64,000 bases of DNA from Celeribacter baekdonensis (lineage in GTDB: Bacteria; Pseudomonadota; Alphaproteobacteria; Rhodobacterales; Rhodobacteraceae), in assembly GCF_900102315.1 (NCBI RefSeq), contig NZ_FNBL01000009.1, forward strand, positions 84,069 to 148,068, written 5' to 3'. The number at the start of each line of letters is the position of its first letter. The stretch's first letter is position 1. The notes below the pieces were generated by a model that was not told the origin of the DNA, searched no databases, and was given only the letters and a program-made list of their open reading frames with translations. Positions 17,303-25,914 of this stretch are shown here, in pieces. The translations under genes and the position numbers were made by a program.

Positions 17303-18126
17303 TGCGTCCGCTGAGCGAACTTGACGACGGCCAACTGGCCAATTGTGTGGCGGTTTTGACCGATATTGATGACACGCTGACCACGGATGGCCAATTGCCC
17401 GCCGCCGCCTATGCCGCTTTGGAACGGTTGGCCGATGCGGGGCTTGCCGTGGTGCCGATCACCGGACGCCCCGCCGGGTGGTGCGATATGATTGCGCGGC
17501 TTTGGCCCGTGGCCGGGATCGTGGGCGAAAACGGTGCGTTCTATTTTTCCTATGACCGCGAAAAGCGGGTGATGCGGCAAAAGTTTTTTGCCACCGCCGA
17601 AGAGCGGCGCAAAAATCGGTTCCGCCTCGACGTGTTGCGTCAGGACATTTTGGCAAAAGTGCCCGGTGCCGGGATCGCCTCGGACCAACTGTACCGCGAA
17701 GCCGATCTGGCGATTGATTTTTGCGAAGATGTACCCGCGCTGCCCGAAGATCAGGTGCAACTGATCCTTGATATGTTCAAAGAGGCCGGCGCGGTCGCCA
17801 AACTGTCCTCGATCCATGTGAACGGCTGGTTTGGCAATTACGACAAACTGTCGATGAGCCGCATCTTTGCCAAGGACATCCTTGGGATGGATCTGGATGC
17901 GGATCGTGCGCGGATTATCTTTGCCGGAGATAGCCCGAATGACGGGCCGATGTTTGAGTTTTTCCCAAATTCCTGCGGTGTGGCCAATGTGCGCGATTTT
18001 GAACCGGGCAGCTTTGCCCCCCCGGCCTTTGTCGCCCCGTCCGAGGGCGGGGCAGGCTTTGTCGAGATTGCCGAACGCATTTTGAGCGCGCGGCCCGTCC
18101 CGGCGCGGGAGGCGGCTCATGTCTGA
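17302..18126 (+). CDS. HAD-family sugar phosphatase
   Basis: This 274-aa protein starts at an ATG overlapping the preceding TGA. HAD motif I is LTDIDDTLT at about residues 19-27, with the nucleophile and acid/base aspartates two apart. Motif II is VVPITGRPAG near 50-59, and motif IV is FAGDSPNDGPMF near 211-222. The type C2 cap between residues 80 and 190 groups it with Cof/sucrose-phosphate-phosphatase type enzymes that hydrolyse sugar phosphates. It could remove phosphate from an intermediate or detoxify a dead-end product of this pathway. It overlaps the next gene by eight bases, so it is firmly in the operon. Confidence 0.85.
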   Translation: MRPLSELDDGQLANCVAVLTDIDDTLTTDGQLPAAAYAALERLADAGLAVVPITGRPAGWCDMIARLWPVAGIVGENGAFYFSYDREKRVMRQKFFATAEERRKNRFRLDVLRQDILAKVPGAGIASDQLYREADLAIDFCEDVPALPEDQVQLILDMFKEAGAVAKLSSIHVNGWFGNYDKLSMSRIFAKDILGMDLDADRARIIFAGDSPNDGPMFEFFPNSCGVANVRDFEPGSFAPPAFVAPSEGGAGFVEIAERILSARPVPAREAAHV

Positions 18127-19669
18127 TCCCGCGTCTGATCACCTTTACGATCTTGCCATCATCGGCGGCGGCATCAACGGCTGTGGCATTGCGCGCGATG
18201 CGGTCGGGCGGGGCTATTCCACCTATCTGTGCGAACAGGGCGATATGGGCGGGGCCACCTCGTCCTCCTCAACCAAGCTGTTGCACGGCGGCTTGCGCTA
18301 TTTGGAGCATTACGAATTCCGGCTGGTGCGTGAGGCACTGATCGAACGCGAAGTCTTGTGGAACATCGCACCCCATATCGTGCGCCCGCTGCGCTTTGTC
18401 TTGCCGCATTCCAAGGGCATGCGTCCGGCGTGGCTCTTGCGCCTTGGCCTGTTCATTTATGATCATTTGGGCGGGCGCAAACTCTTGCCGGGCACCGCGC
18501 GGGTCAATTTGAAAACCGGACCGATTGGTGTGGGTCTGCGGGCAGATTTGAAACTCGGGTTCGAGTATTCCGATTGCTGGGTCGAGGACAATCGCTTGGT
18601 CATTCTCAATGCGATGGATGCCGAGGAACGCGGTGCCACCATTCGTGCCCGCCATCGCTGCACAAGCGCCAAACCCCATCCCGAAGGTGGCTGGACCGTG
18701 ACCACCCGCGATCTGGACACGGGGCGAGACGAGGTGATCCGCGCGCGCATGGTGATCAATGCCGCCGGACCTTGGGCCAATGACGTGGCTCGCACCGTTG
18801 CGCAGCGCCCGCCCAAAGGCCGGGTACGTCAGGTCCAGGGTTCGCATATCGTGGTCCCGAAACTCTATGATCACGACCGCTGTTTCATCTTTCAAAATGA
18901 CGATGGCCGGATCGTGTTCACCATCCCCTATGAGGAAAAATTCACGCTGATCGGCACCACGGATCGCGACTATCCCGGTGATCCCGCCGATGTGGCCGCC
19001 TCACCAGAAGAGATTTCGTATCTGTGCAAACTGGTGTCCGGGTATTTCAAACGTCCGGTCTCAGTCAGCGATGTGGTCTGGACCTATAGCGGCGTGCGCC
19101 CGCTCTATGATGACGGCAGTTCAGACGCGCAAAAGGCAACGCGGGACTATGTTCTGGAGGTCGACACCAGCGAAAAAGCCCCGATTCTGTCGGTCTTTGG
19201 CGGAAAAATCACGACTTATAGACGGCTTGCAGAATCAGCCATGGAAAGGATCGACTCCTGTTTGAAGGCCCCGCAAAACGGTGCAAAACTTGCGCCCGGC
19301 TGGACTGGAACAACATCACTGCCGGGCGGGGAGTTCGATCCCACGGCGTTTGAGGCGGAGGTTCGAAAACTACAGTCTCGCTATGGCTTTCTCTCAATAA
19401 ACGAAGCGCGGCGGTTGGTTCGGTTTTACGGCACCCGCGCGCCGAATATGCTGGGTCTGGCAAAAAAACGATCCGATCTGGGGACTGATTTTGGCGCCGG
19501 TTTGACGGCGTGCGAAATCGACTACATGCGCCACCACGAATGGGCCCATACGGCGCAGGATATTCTGTTTCATCGTAGCAAGTTAGGGCTGCGGTTAAGC
19601 CCGTCGCAAATTGACGCCATCGCACACTACATGGAAGGGGCGCAGACGGCGACACGGCAAAGCGCCTGA
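18119..19669 (+). CDS. GlpD-like FAD-dependent polyol-phosphate dehydrogenase
   Basis: This 516-aa protein has the FAD-binding motif IIGGGINGCGIARDAVGRG at residues 14-32 and the GlpD segment SSSTKLLHGGLRYLEHYEFRLV near 50-71. Further on are the conserved MVINAAGPWAND and GRIVFTIPYEEKFTLIGTTD, and the C-terminal domain is present. Canonical GlpD oxidises glycerol-3-phosphate at the inner membrane and passes electrons to quinone. In rhizobial erythritol loci a close relative, EryB, oxidises erythritol-4-phosphate, so the annotation 'glycerol-3-phosphate dehydrogenase' may be misleading here. It sits in a dedicated import/kinase operon without glpK or glpF, which supports a different substrate. 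Confidence 0.88.
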   Translation: MSDPASDHLYDLAIIGGGINGCGIARDAVGRGYSTYLCEQGDMGGATSSSSTKLLHGGLRYLEHYEFRLVREALIEREVLWNIAPHIVRPLRFVLPHSKGMRPAWLLRLGLFIYDHLGGRKLLPGTARVNLKTGPIGVGLRADLKLGFEYSDCWVEDNRLVILNAMDAEERGATIRARHRCTSAKPHPEGGWTVTTRDLDTGRDEVIRARMVINAAGPWANDVARTVAQRPPKGRVRQVQGSHIVVPKLYDHDRCFIFQNDDGRIVFTIPYEEKFTLIGTTDRDYPGDPADVAASPEEISYLCKLVSGYFKRPVSVSDVVWTYSGVRPLYDDGSSDAQKATRDYVLEVDTSEKAPILSVFGGKITTYRRLAESAMERIDSCLKAPQNGAKLAPGWTGTTSLPGGEFDPTAFEAEVRKLQSRYGFLSINEARRLVRFYGTRAPNMLGLAKKRSDLGTDFGAGLTACEIDYMRHHEWAHTAQDILFHRSKLGLRLSPSQIDAIAHYMEGAQTATRQSA

Positions 19670-19759
19670 GCACAAGCTCACATGGGAAGAGGAACCCGTG
19701 GCGCAGACGTCGCACGCATAGCCGCTTGAGGAGGCGGTGAAATTAGGGAGGAGAAGCCG

Positions 19760-21205
19760 ATGTTTCTGGGCATAGATCTCGGAACGTCCGGGGTAAAGTG
19801 TATCCTGATGGATGCGGACCAACAATTGGTTGCCGAGGCGTCCTCGCGGCCACTTGAGGTGACGCGCGCACGCCCTGGATGGTCCGAACAAGACCCCGCC
19901 TTATGGTGGGATGCGGTGGGCGAAGCACTTGATACCTTGCGCGCCAATCATGGCACAGCCATGGCGGCGGTCGAAGGCATCGGCCTGTCGGGGCAGATGT
20001 ATGGGGCCACCGTTCTGGATGACGCGGACAAACCGCTGCGCCCGGCGATCCTTTGGAACGACACGCGCAGCACCCCTGAATGTGAGGAGCTGTCCGAGGC
20101 GGTGCCGGAGCTGATGCATCATGTCGGGCGCAAGCCGACGCCGGGTGTGACCGCGACCAAACTCCTGTGGCTGCGCCGTCATGAGCCGGAAACCTATAAA
20201 GCCATCCGTACCGTGTTATTGCCGAAAGATTATGTGCGGCTGTTGCTGACCGGTGAAAAGGTCAGCGATCTGGCCGACGCGAGCGGCACGATGTGGGTCG
20301 ATCTGCACACACGCGATTGGTCCGATACGATGCTGTCGGCCTGCGGTCTGGATCAACGCCAGATGCCGCGACTGGTCGAAGGCACCGCCGTGTCCGGGCG
20401 GTTGCGCTCAGAACTTGCGGCGCGTTGGGGCATGGTGCGTTGCCCGGTTGTGGCGGGTGGCGGTGGTGACAATGCCTGTGGCGCCTGTGGCACCGGCGTG
20501 ATCGAAGATGGCGATGGCACCGTGTCCTTGGGCACATCCGGCGTGCTGTTCGTTGCCAATGACACGCCCAGATTGGCCGGAGATCACGCCATTGAATCGC
20601 TGTGCCATGCCGTGCCTGATCGTTGGCATCAAATGTCGGTGGTGCTTTCGGCCACCTCTTGCCTGACCTGGCTGTCCGCCCGGCTCAAAGCCAGCCCGGC
20701 GGAATTGGTCCAAGCCTTGGGCCATACGCCACGCCCGGCCACGGATCTGACCTTTGTGCCCTTTCTCGATGGCTGCTGGTCGCCGCGCTCGGATGCCAAA
20801 ATCCGCGGCGGGTTCTTTGGACTGGCGCATCAACATGATGATGCGGCGATGACACAGGCGGTGATGCAGGGCGTGGCCTTTGCCATCCGCGAATGCGCCG
20901 ATGCGTTTCGCGCCAGTGGGACCGAACTGCGACGGTTGCTGGCCATTGGTGGCGGGTCGCAATCGGACCTGTGGCTGTCGATGCTGGCCAATACGCTTGA
21001 CCTTGAATTGGACATCCCGCGCGGCAGCGCGCTTGGCGCGGCGTATGGCGCGGCCCGGTTGGGCATGATCGCGGCGACCAATGCGGTCCCGGCCTCGGTG
21101 CTGCGTCGCCCCGAACTGAAGGGTTCCATCGGACCAGAACCCGCATGTCTGGACAGTTATACAGAGGCTTTTGATCGCTGGAAGGGTGCGGTCGCGAGCT
21201 GCTGA
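19760..21205 (+). CDS. xylB: xylulokinase-like FGGY kinase
   Basis: This 481-aa protein begins MFLGIDLGTSGVKCILMDAD, the xylulokinase N-terminus. The substrate-loop motif GIGLSGQMYGATVLD is near residues 74-88, WNDTRS near 99-104, the ATP-site segment GDGTVSLGTSGVLF near 254-267, and the C-terminal LLAIGGGSQSDLWLSMLANTL near 394-414. The M-Y-G of the QMYG motif replaces the more usual QMHG of XylB. It phosphorylates a ketose or polyol, most simply D-xylulose to xylulose-5-phosphate. It follows glpD by 90 bases with its own GGGAGGAG ribosome-binding site. The presence of a second FGGY kinase in the same operon means the two must act on different sugars or steps. Confidence 0.87.
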   Translation: MFLGIDLGTSGVKCILMDADQQLVAEASSRPLEVTRARPGWSEQDPALWWDAVGEALDTLRANHGTAMAAVEGIGLSGQMYGATVLDDADKPLRPAILWNDTRSTPECEELSEAVPELMHHVGRKPTPGVTATKLLWLRRHEPETYKAIRTVLLPKDYVRLLLTGEKVSDLADASGTMWVDLHTRDWSDTMLSACGLDQRQMPRLVEGTAVSGRLRSELAARWGMVRCPVVAGGGGDNACGACGTGVIEDGDGTVSLGTSGVLFVANDTPRLAGDHAIESLCHAVPDRWHQMSVVLSATSCLTWLSARLKASPAELVQALGHTPRPATDLTFVPFLDGCWSPRSDAKIRGGFFGLAHQHDDAAMTQAVMQGVAFAIRECADAFRASGTELRRLLAIGGGSQSDLWLSMLANTLDLELDIPRGSALGAAYGAARLGMIAATNAVPASVLRRPELKGSIGPEPACLDSYTEAFDRWKGAVASC

Positions 21206-21291
21206 GATCTGGCCCATGCACCCTGAGGAGGGGGCCATGGGGCAACAAAAGCTGACCCAAACAGGGCGGCAAAACAGTGGAGGAAAGAACA

Positions 21292-22302
21292 ATGACTGAG
21301 GAAATGACCCAAGGCGGATTGAACCGCCGGATGTTCATGGCCGGGACCGCAGCGGTCGCGGCCAGTGCCGCCCTTTGGCCGAAAGAGATGCGCGCTCAGG
21401 CCGCCGGCCGGAAATTCGCGGCATCGCTTGGCTGGACGACCTACGATTCCGGTCGTCACCTGCAAGACGGTTTTAACGCGGCCGTGGCGGAACTTGGCGG
21501 CGAGCTGACCATGACCGATGCGGGTTTTGATGCGCGCGTCCAGTCCGATCAGATCGACTCTCTTGTGGCGACAAAGCCCGAGGCCTTGTTTATCACCCCC
21601 GCCGATGCTGTCGCCATCGCCCCCGCGGTTGAGCGCGCCATTGCCGCCGGCATCCCGGTGTTTTGTGCCGACAGCGCCGTGCCCGGTGCCATCGTCACCA
21701 CAACCGCCATGTCGAACAACTTTGGCATGGGCCAGTATTCTTGTGAATACATCTGTAAAGCCCTGAACGGAAAAGGCAAAATTGCCCGCGTCATGCTGCC
21801 GCAAAACGAAAGCTGGGATCAGCGCACCCTGGGGATGGAATGGACCTTGCGCCGTTATCCAGAGGTCGAAATCGTCACCGAATGGGCCTTTGCCTTGGCG
21901 GGCAATGTCTCGCCGCGTCAGGCCGTGGATAACATCCTCACCTCCCACCCGGATGTCGATGCGATCTGGTGTGCTTGGGATGGCGCGGCCGTTGAGGGCA
22001 CTTTGGCCGCGCGCGCTGCTGGGCGCAATGATCTGATCCTGACCGGGATTGATGGCGGGTCTCAGGCGTTCAACTACATCGCAGCCGACACGCCTTTGAA
22101 ACTGTCCATGGCGCAGAGCTTTTATGAGATGGCCTATCTCGATGTGTTCTACGCGCATGAACTTTTGGCCGGGCGCAACACGCCGCGCCTGATCTCGACC
22201 CCGACCTACGCGGTCACCAAAGACATGCTGCAAGACGGTATCCCGGACAATTTTGACGTGCCGGGCGAAGCGGAAAAAATGGGTTGGAGCCGCGCGCTCT
22301 AA
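21292..22302 (+). CDS. ABC transporter sugar-binding protein (RbsB-type)
   Basis: This 336-aa protein starts at ATG 21292 with AGGAAAG upstream; an in-frame GTG at 21277 lies on the ribosome-binding site itself. A twin-arginine-like signal (NRRMFMAGTAAVAASAALWP) is followed by a cleavage site near AQA. The mature protein has the Peripl_BP_4 pattern of ribose-type binding proteins: FNAAVAELGGELTMTDAG, SLVATKPEALFITPAD, AIAAGIPVFCADSAVPGA and DAIWCAWDGAAVEG. It captures the pathway substrate in the periplasm for the ATPase and two permeases downstream. TAT export suggests folding in the cytoplasm before secretion. Confidence 0.9.
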   Translation: MTEEMTQGGLNRRMFMAGTAAVAASAALWPKEMRAQAAGRKFAASLGWTTYDSGRHLQDGFNAAVAELGGELTMTDAGFDARVQSDQIDSLVATKPEALFITPADAVAIAPAVERAIAAGIPVFCADSAVPGAIVTTTAMSNNFGMGQYSCEYICKALNGKGKIARVMLPQNESWDQRTLGMEWTLRRYPEVEIVTEWAFALAGNVSPRQAVDNILTSHPDVDAIWCAWDGAAVEGTLAARAAGRNDLILTGIDGGSQAFNYIAADTPLKLSMAQSFYEMAYLDVFYAHELLAGRNTPRLISTPTYAVTKDMLQDGIPDNFDVPGEAEKMGWSRAL

Positions 22303-22316
22303 GACCCTTTCCATTC

Positions 22317-22346
22317 GGGGGGAGGGTGGATGGTTTTGTCCTCCCC
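22317..22346 (+). promoter_or_regulatory. intra-operon hairpin after the binding-protein gene
   Basis: GGGGAGG (22319-22325) pairs with CCTCCCC (22340-22346) around a 14-base loop, 15-20 bases after the binding-protein stop. Such stems commonly protect the upstream mRNA and lower expression of the membrane components. No T-run follows, so read-through is expected. Confidence 0.45.
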
Positions 22347-22378
22347 TCACATTTCCGCTTATCACAGGAGTTGAGATC

Positions 22379-23896
22379 ATGGGTGCGCCCGTTCTGACCG
22401 CCTCGGATGTCTGTAAGCGTTTTGGCCCTGTTCAGGCCCTGCGCAACGTCGATTTTCGCCTTGAACCCGGGGAAGTGCACGCGCTTTTGGGCATCAACGG
22501 CGCGGGGAAATCGACCTTTATCAAAATCTTGTCTGGCGCGCTCCAGAAGGACAGCGGCACGATCCGCATCGGCGGTGAGGATGTTCATTTCCGCGCCCCC
22601 GAAGATGCGATCCGTGCCGGAATTGCCACTGTTCAACAGCACCCGGAACTGGTGCCGGATATGAGCGGCCTCGACAATATTTTCCTTGGCCGCGAAACCG
22701 CCTCCCGCAGTTTGATGGGCCGGATTGATCGCGAAGCACTTGAGGCGCGCGCCGATGCACTTTTGGCGCGCTTTGCCGTGCCGATTGATCTGAGCCAAGA
22801 GGTGGGCCAGATGTCCGCCGTTGAACGCGAAGCCGTCGCGATCCTGCAAGCGATTGCCGTCGATGGCATCCGCGTGCTTATTCTGGACGAACCGACCTCG
22901 ACGCTGACCGATGTCGAGCGCGAGGACCTGTTTGCCCTGATGAATCAGTTGCGCGCACAAGGCATCGCGATCATCTACATCACCCATCAGCTCGAAGAGG
23001 TCTTTGCCATCGCCGACAGTTTTTCGGTCTTTCGCGGCGGTGCCTGTATCGCGCGGATGAGCGTGGAAGAGGCGCGCAGCTCTGGCGTGTCTTTGGCGGA
23101 TTTGATGCTGGGTGAGGCGGTGGGCGATATTTTCCCGCCCAAAGCCGATCCAGATGCCCGTGGTGATGTCTTTTTGGAGGTGCGGGATCTGAGTCTGACG
23201 CATGGCTTTGAGAACGTGTCTTTTACGGCCCATCGCGGCGAGATTTTGGGGCTTTTCGGTCTGGTCGGGTCCGGCTGTGACGAATTGGCCAAGTCGATTT
23301 TTGGCGTCGATCCCCCGGATCAGGGCGAGATCCGCATTCATGGCAAGCCCGTCAGCCTGCGCAAACCGCGCGAGGCGTTGGATGCCGGAATTTTCCTTGT
23401 GCCGGGGGATCGCAGGACCGAAGGCTTGGCGTTGAGCCGGCATTCTCTGTTCAACGTGCCGATGGCCAACCTGCGCCGTGCGGCGGGCGGGCGTTGGGGC
23501 CTGAAGAGCCGCCAATTGCGCACTGATATTCAACGTTTGACCGATCAGGTCGCGCTGCATCCGCCGCATTTGAACACACCCGCGTCGGGCTTTTCCGGCG
23601 GCAATCAACAAAAGATCGTACTCGCCAAGGGGCTTTATAGCGAGGCGGATATCTACATTTTCGTTGAACCCACCGTTGGCGTCGACATCGGCGCGCGCGC
23701 CAAAATTTACGGGCTGATGCGCGAACTGTCAGAACGCGCGGCGGTGATTGTTGTGTCGAGCGATTGTGACGAGGTGCATGGCGTGGCGGACCGGACCATC
23801 GCTTTGCACAAAGGCCGCCAAGTCGAACCCGAGAGCGGCGTGTTTTCGCGCGATGATTTGTTGATGGCCGGGATTATGGGGGAGGGATCGCTATGA
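22379..23896 (+). CDS. sugar ABC transporter ATPase (RbsA-type, two nucleotide-binding domains)
   Basis: This is a 505-aa tandem ATPase started at ATG 22379 behind ACAGGAG; the frame is open further upstream but that part overlaps the intergenic hairpin. The first domain has Walker A GINGAGKST (about residues 39-47) and Walker B LILDEPTS. The second has a degenerate A loop GLVGSGCDELAKS and a well-formed signature FSGGNQQKIVLAKGL, the usual asymmetry of RbsA/MglA/XylG. It powers uptake through the two permeases encoded next. Its stop overlaps the first permease start by four bases. Confidence 0.92.
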   Translation: MGAPVLTASDVCKRFGPVQALRNVDFRLEPGEVHALLGINGAGKSTFIKILSGALQKDSGTIRIGGEDVHFRAPEDAIRAGIATVQQHPELVPDMSGLDNIFLGRETASRSLMGRIDREALEARADALLARFAVPIDLSQEVGQMSAVEREAVAILQAIAVDGIRVLILDEPTSTLTDVEREDLFALMNQLRAQGIAIIYITHQLEEVFAIADSFSVFRGGACIARMSVEEARSSGVSLADLMLGEAVGDIFPPKADPDARGDVFLEVRDLSLTHGFENVSFTAHRGEILGLFGLVGSGCDELAKSIFGVDPPDQGEIRIHGKPVSLRKPREALDAGIFLVPGDRRTEGLALSRHSLFNVPMANLRRAAGGRWGLKSRQLRTDIQRLTDQVALHPPHLNTPASGFSGGNQQKIVLAKGLYSEADIYIFVEPTVGVDIGARAKIYGLMRELSERAAVIVVSSDCDEVHGVADRTIALHKGRQVEPESGVFSRDDLLMAGIMGEGSL

Positions 23897-24909
23897 GAAC
23901 TTGGAAAGACCGTATGCGCCATTCGACGCGAGGGCTGGGGTTTGTTGCGCTGGTCCTGATCGTGGCCGCCATCTTTGGTGTGCTTGAACCGCGCTTTCTC
24001 AGCTATGTCAGCCTGAATGGCATTGCCCGGCATATGGCCGCCAATGGCTTGGCCGCTCTTGGGCTGACCTTCGTGGTGATCGTGCGCAAATTTGATCTGT
24101 CGATTGCGGGTGTCGCCGCCTTTTGTGCCATGTCGATGGGCGCGCTCATCGCCGCTGGCTGGCCGCTCTGGTCGGTGATCCTCGCCGGGCTGGCGCTGGG
24201 CGCTGTGATCGGGGGGATTTCCGGTATTGCGATCAGTCGCTTTGGTCTGCCCGATATTGTGACCACCATTGCGGTGGGCTCGATCGGCACCGGGCTTGCC
24301 TTTATCTACACCGGCGGGCGCTCGATTTTTCAAAACTTCTTCACCAGTGGCATCACCGATCTCAATGATGCCAAGCTCATGGGGCTGGGGGTGTCGATGT
24401 GGCTCTTGGTGGCGATCTATGCGCTGGCGTGGTTTGTGCTCAGCCGCACCCGCACCGGGCTTGCGTTTTACGCGACGGGTGAAAATCCGATGGCGGCGCA
24501 TTTCTCCGGCATCGCCACGCGCCGCTTTGTCGCCTTGGCCTATGTGCTTTGCGCCATGTGCACCGTGCTTGCCGTCCTTCTGATCCTCGCCGAATCCGGC
24601 ACAGCCGAAACCAACAAAGGCGCCAATTTGATGATGCCCGCCTATGCCGGGGTGTTTTTGGGCGCGGCCATCATGGGCGGCACCTCCGTGATCGCGAGCT
24701 TTGGCGGGATCTTGTTGATCACCATGCTGCTCGACGGTTTCGCATTGATGGGTCTGCCTTACTACTACAGCGACGGCGTGGTCAGCTTGATCCTGTTGAT
24801 CGGTGTGCTTGCCTTTTCCGACGGTGCGCGTGGCACATTGCAGGCGCTTCGGTTCCTCTTTTGGCCGCAAAAATCCACAAAACCCACCGCAAAAGGGAGC
24901 GACGCATGA
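23893..24909 (+). CDS. sugar ABC transporter permease (RbsC-type)
   Basis: This 338-aa protein has about eight to ten membrane helices and the BPD_transp_2 pattern, including GLAALGLTFVVIVRKFDLSIAGVAAF (the GGIDLS-like loop is here RKFDLS) and AYAGVFLGAAIMGGTSVIASFGG. It pairs with the next permease in the importer. It overlaps both flanking genes by four bases. The usual GGIDLSVG sequence of RbsC is altered in both permeases (RKFDLSIAG here, GKIDVSFMQ in the partner), which may reflect an unusual substrate. Confidence 0.9.
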   Translation: MRTWKDRMRHSTRGLGFVALVLIVAAIFGVLEPRFLSYVSLNGIARHMAANGLAALGLTFVVIVRKFDLSIAGVAAFCAMSMGALIAAGWPLWSVILAGLALGAVIGGISGIAISRFGLPDIVTTIAVGSIGTGLAFIYTGGRSIFQNFFTSGITDLNDAKLMGLGVSMWLLVAIYALAWFVLSRTRTGLAFYATGENPMAAHFSGIATRRFVALAYVLCAMCTVLAVLLILAESGTAETNKGANLMMPAYAGVFLGAAIMGGTSVIASFGGILLITMLLDGFALMGLPYYYSDGVVSLILLIGVLAFSDGARGTLQALRFLFWPQKSTKPTAKGSDA

Positions 24910-25913
24910 CCATGACCTCAACAGTAAAATTCGCACAAAGCCGTCCGCGTGGGCGTAAGATCGCGCGGCTTACCACCGATCTGTGGCTGGTCGTGGCCGT
25001 GATCGTCGTCACCTTGGGGATCGCCAGTCAACGTCCACAGCTTTTGGATGCGGTCAATATCGCCACCGTGCTCAAATCTTTCTCCATCATGGTGGTGATG
25101 GTGCTGGGGCTGACATGGGTCATCGCCTCGGGCAAGATCGACGTCAGTTTCATGCAGGTTGCAGCCCTTTCGAATATGATCTGTGCCTATGCTTTGGCGC
25201 AGGGTTGGAGCTGGGGCGGGGCCATCGTGGTGGCGCTTATGGCGGGGGCTTTGGTCGGGTTGATCAATGGCTGGTTGGTGGCCTCGATGCGTTTGCCCGC
25301 ACTGATCGTGACCATTTCAACCGCCGGAATATGCGCCTCCATCGCGGCGGCTCTGGGCAAGGGCACGGTGATCCGCATCGCCGATCCGGGTCCGCTTGAA
25401 CCGCTGTTGCAACCTGCATTGGGCGGGGCTGTGCCGATGATCGTGGTGCCGGTTCTTTTGATCGCAGCCGTGGCGTGGTTCGTGCAAGAACGGCTGAGCT
25501 TTGGTCGCTATATCTACGCATTGGGGCAAAACGAAGCGGCCGTGCGCGCCGTTGGTGTGCCCGTGGTGAAACTCACCATCATCCTCTTTGCGCTCTCCGG
25601 GGTAAGTTCGGCCCTCGCGGGTGTTTTGCTCGCCTCAAGCCTGTCCTCGGGCCAGCCGATGATTGGCGGACCTTTCCTGATCAACGGGCTGACCGTGGTT
25701 CTGTTGGGCGGCATGATGGTGCGGGTGGGCAAGCCCAATATCCTTGGCACGCTCACCGCCACGCTGTTTATCGGCGTGTTGTTCAGTGGTGCGACCTTGC
25801 TGGGATTGCCGGATTTCCAACGTCAGATCATCCAAGGTGTCCTGCTTTTGACCGGGTTGATCGTGGCCACCATTGCCGCAAGCCATCACGGCGCGCGGAC
25901 AGCGGGGCAGTGA
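24906..25913 (+). CDS. sugar ABC transporter permease (RbsC-type)
   Basis: This 335-aa second permease starts at ATG 24906 (ATGA overlap with the previous stop). Hydrophobic helices include WLVVAVIVVTLGIAS and IMVVMVLGLTWVIASGKIDVS, followed by QNEAAVRAVGVPVVKLTIILFALSG, the EAA-like loop contacting the ATPase. Two different permease genes for one ATPase indicate a heterodimeric channel, as in several polyol and ribose-family importers of alphaproteobacteria. The kinase gene follows with one base between stop and ATG. Confidence 0.9.
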   Translation: MTMTSTVKFAQSRPRGRKIARLTTDLWLVVAVIVVTLGIASQRPQLLDAVNIATVLKSFSIMVVMVLGLTWVIASGKIDVSFMQVAALSNMICAYALAQGWSWGGAIVVALMAGALVGLINGWLVASMRLPALIVTISTAGICASIAAALGKGTVIRIADPGPLEPLLQPALGGAVPMIVVPVLLIAAVAWFVQERLSFGRYIYALGQNEAAVRAVGVPVVKLTIILFALSGVSSALAGVLLASSLSSGQPMIGGPFLINGLTVVLLGGMMVRVGKPNILGTLTATLFIGVLFSGATLLGLPDFQRQIIQGVLLLTGLIVATIAASHHGARTAGQ

Positions 25914-25914
25914 T

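Noticed and set aside
18119..19669. Simple glycerol catabolism as the explanation of the GlpD-like gene
   Set aside because: There is no glpK, glpF or GlpR-type regulator; the gene sits in an operon with its own importer and two sugar kinases.
22214..23611. 465-codon minus-strand frame over the ABC ATPase gene
   Set aside because: The ATPase has all expected motifs on the plus strand, so this is a shadow.
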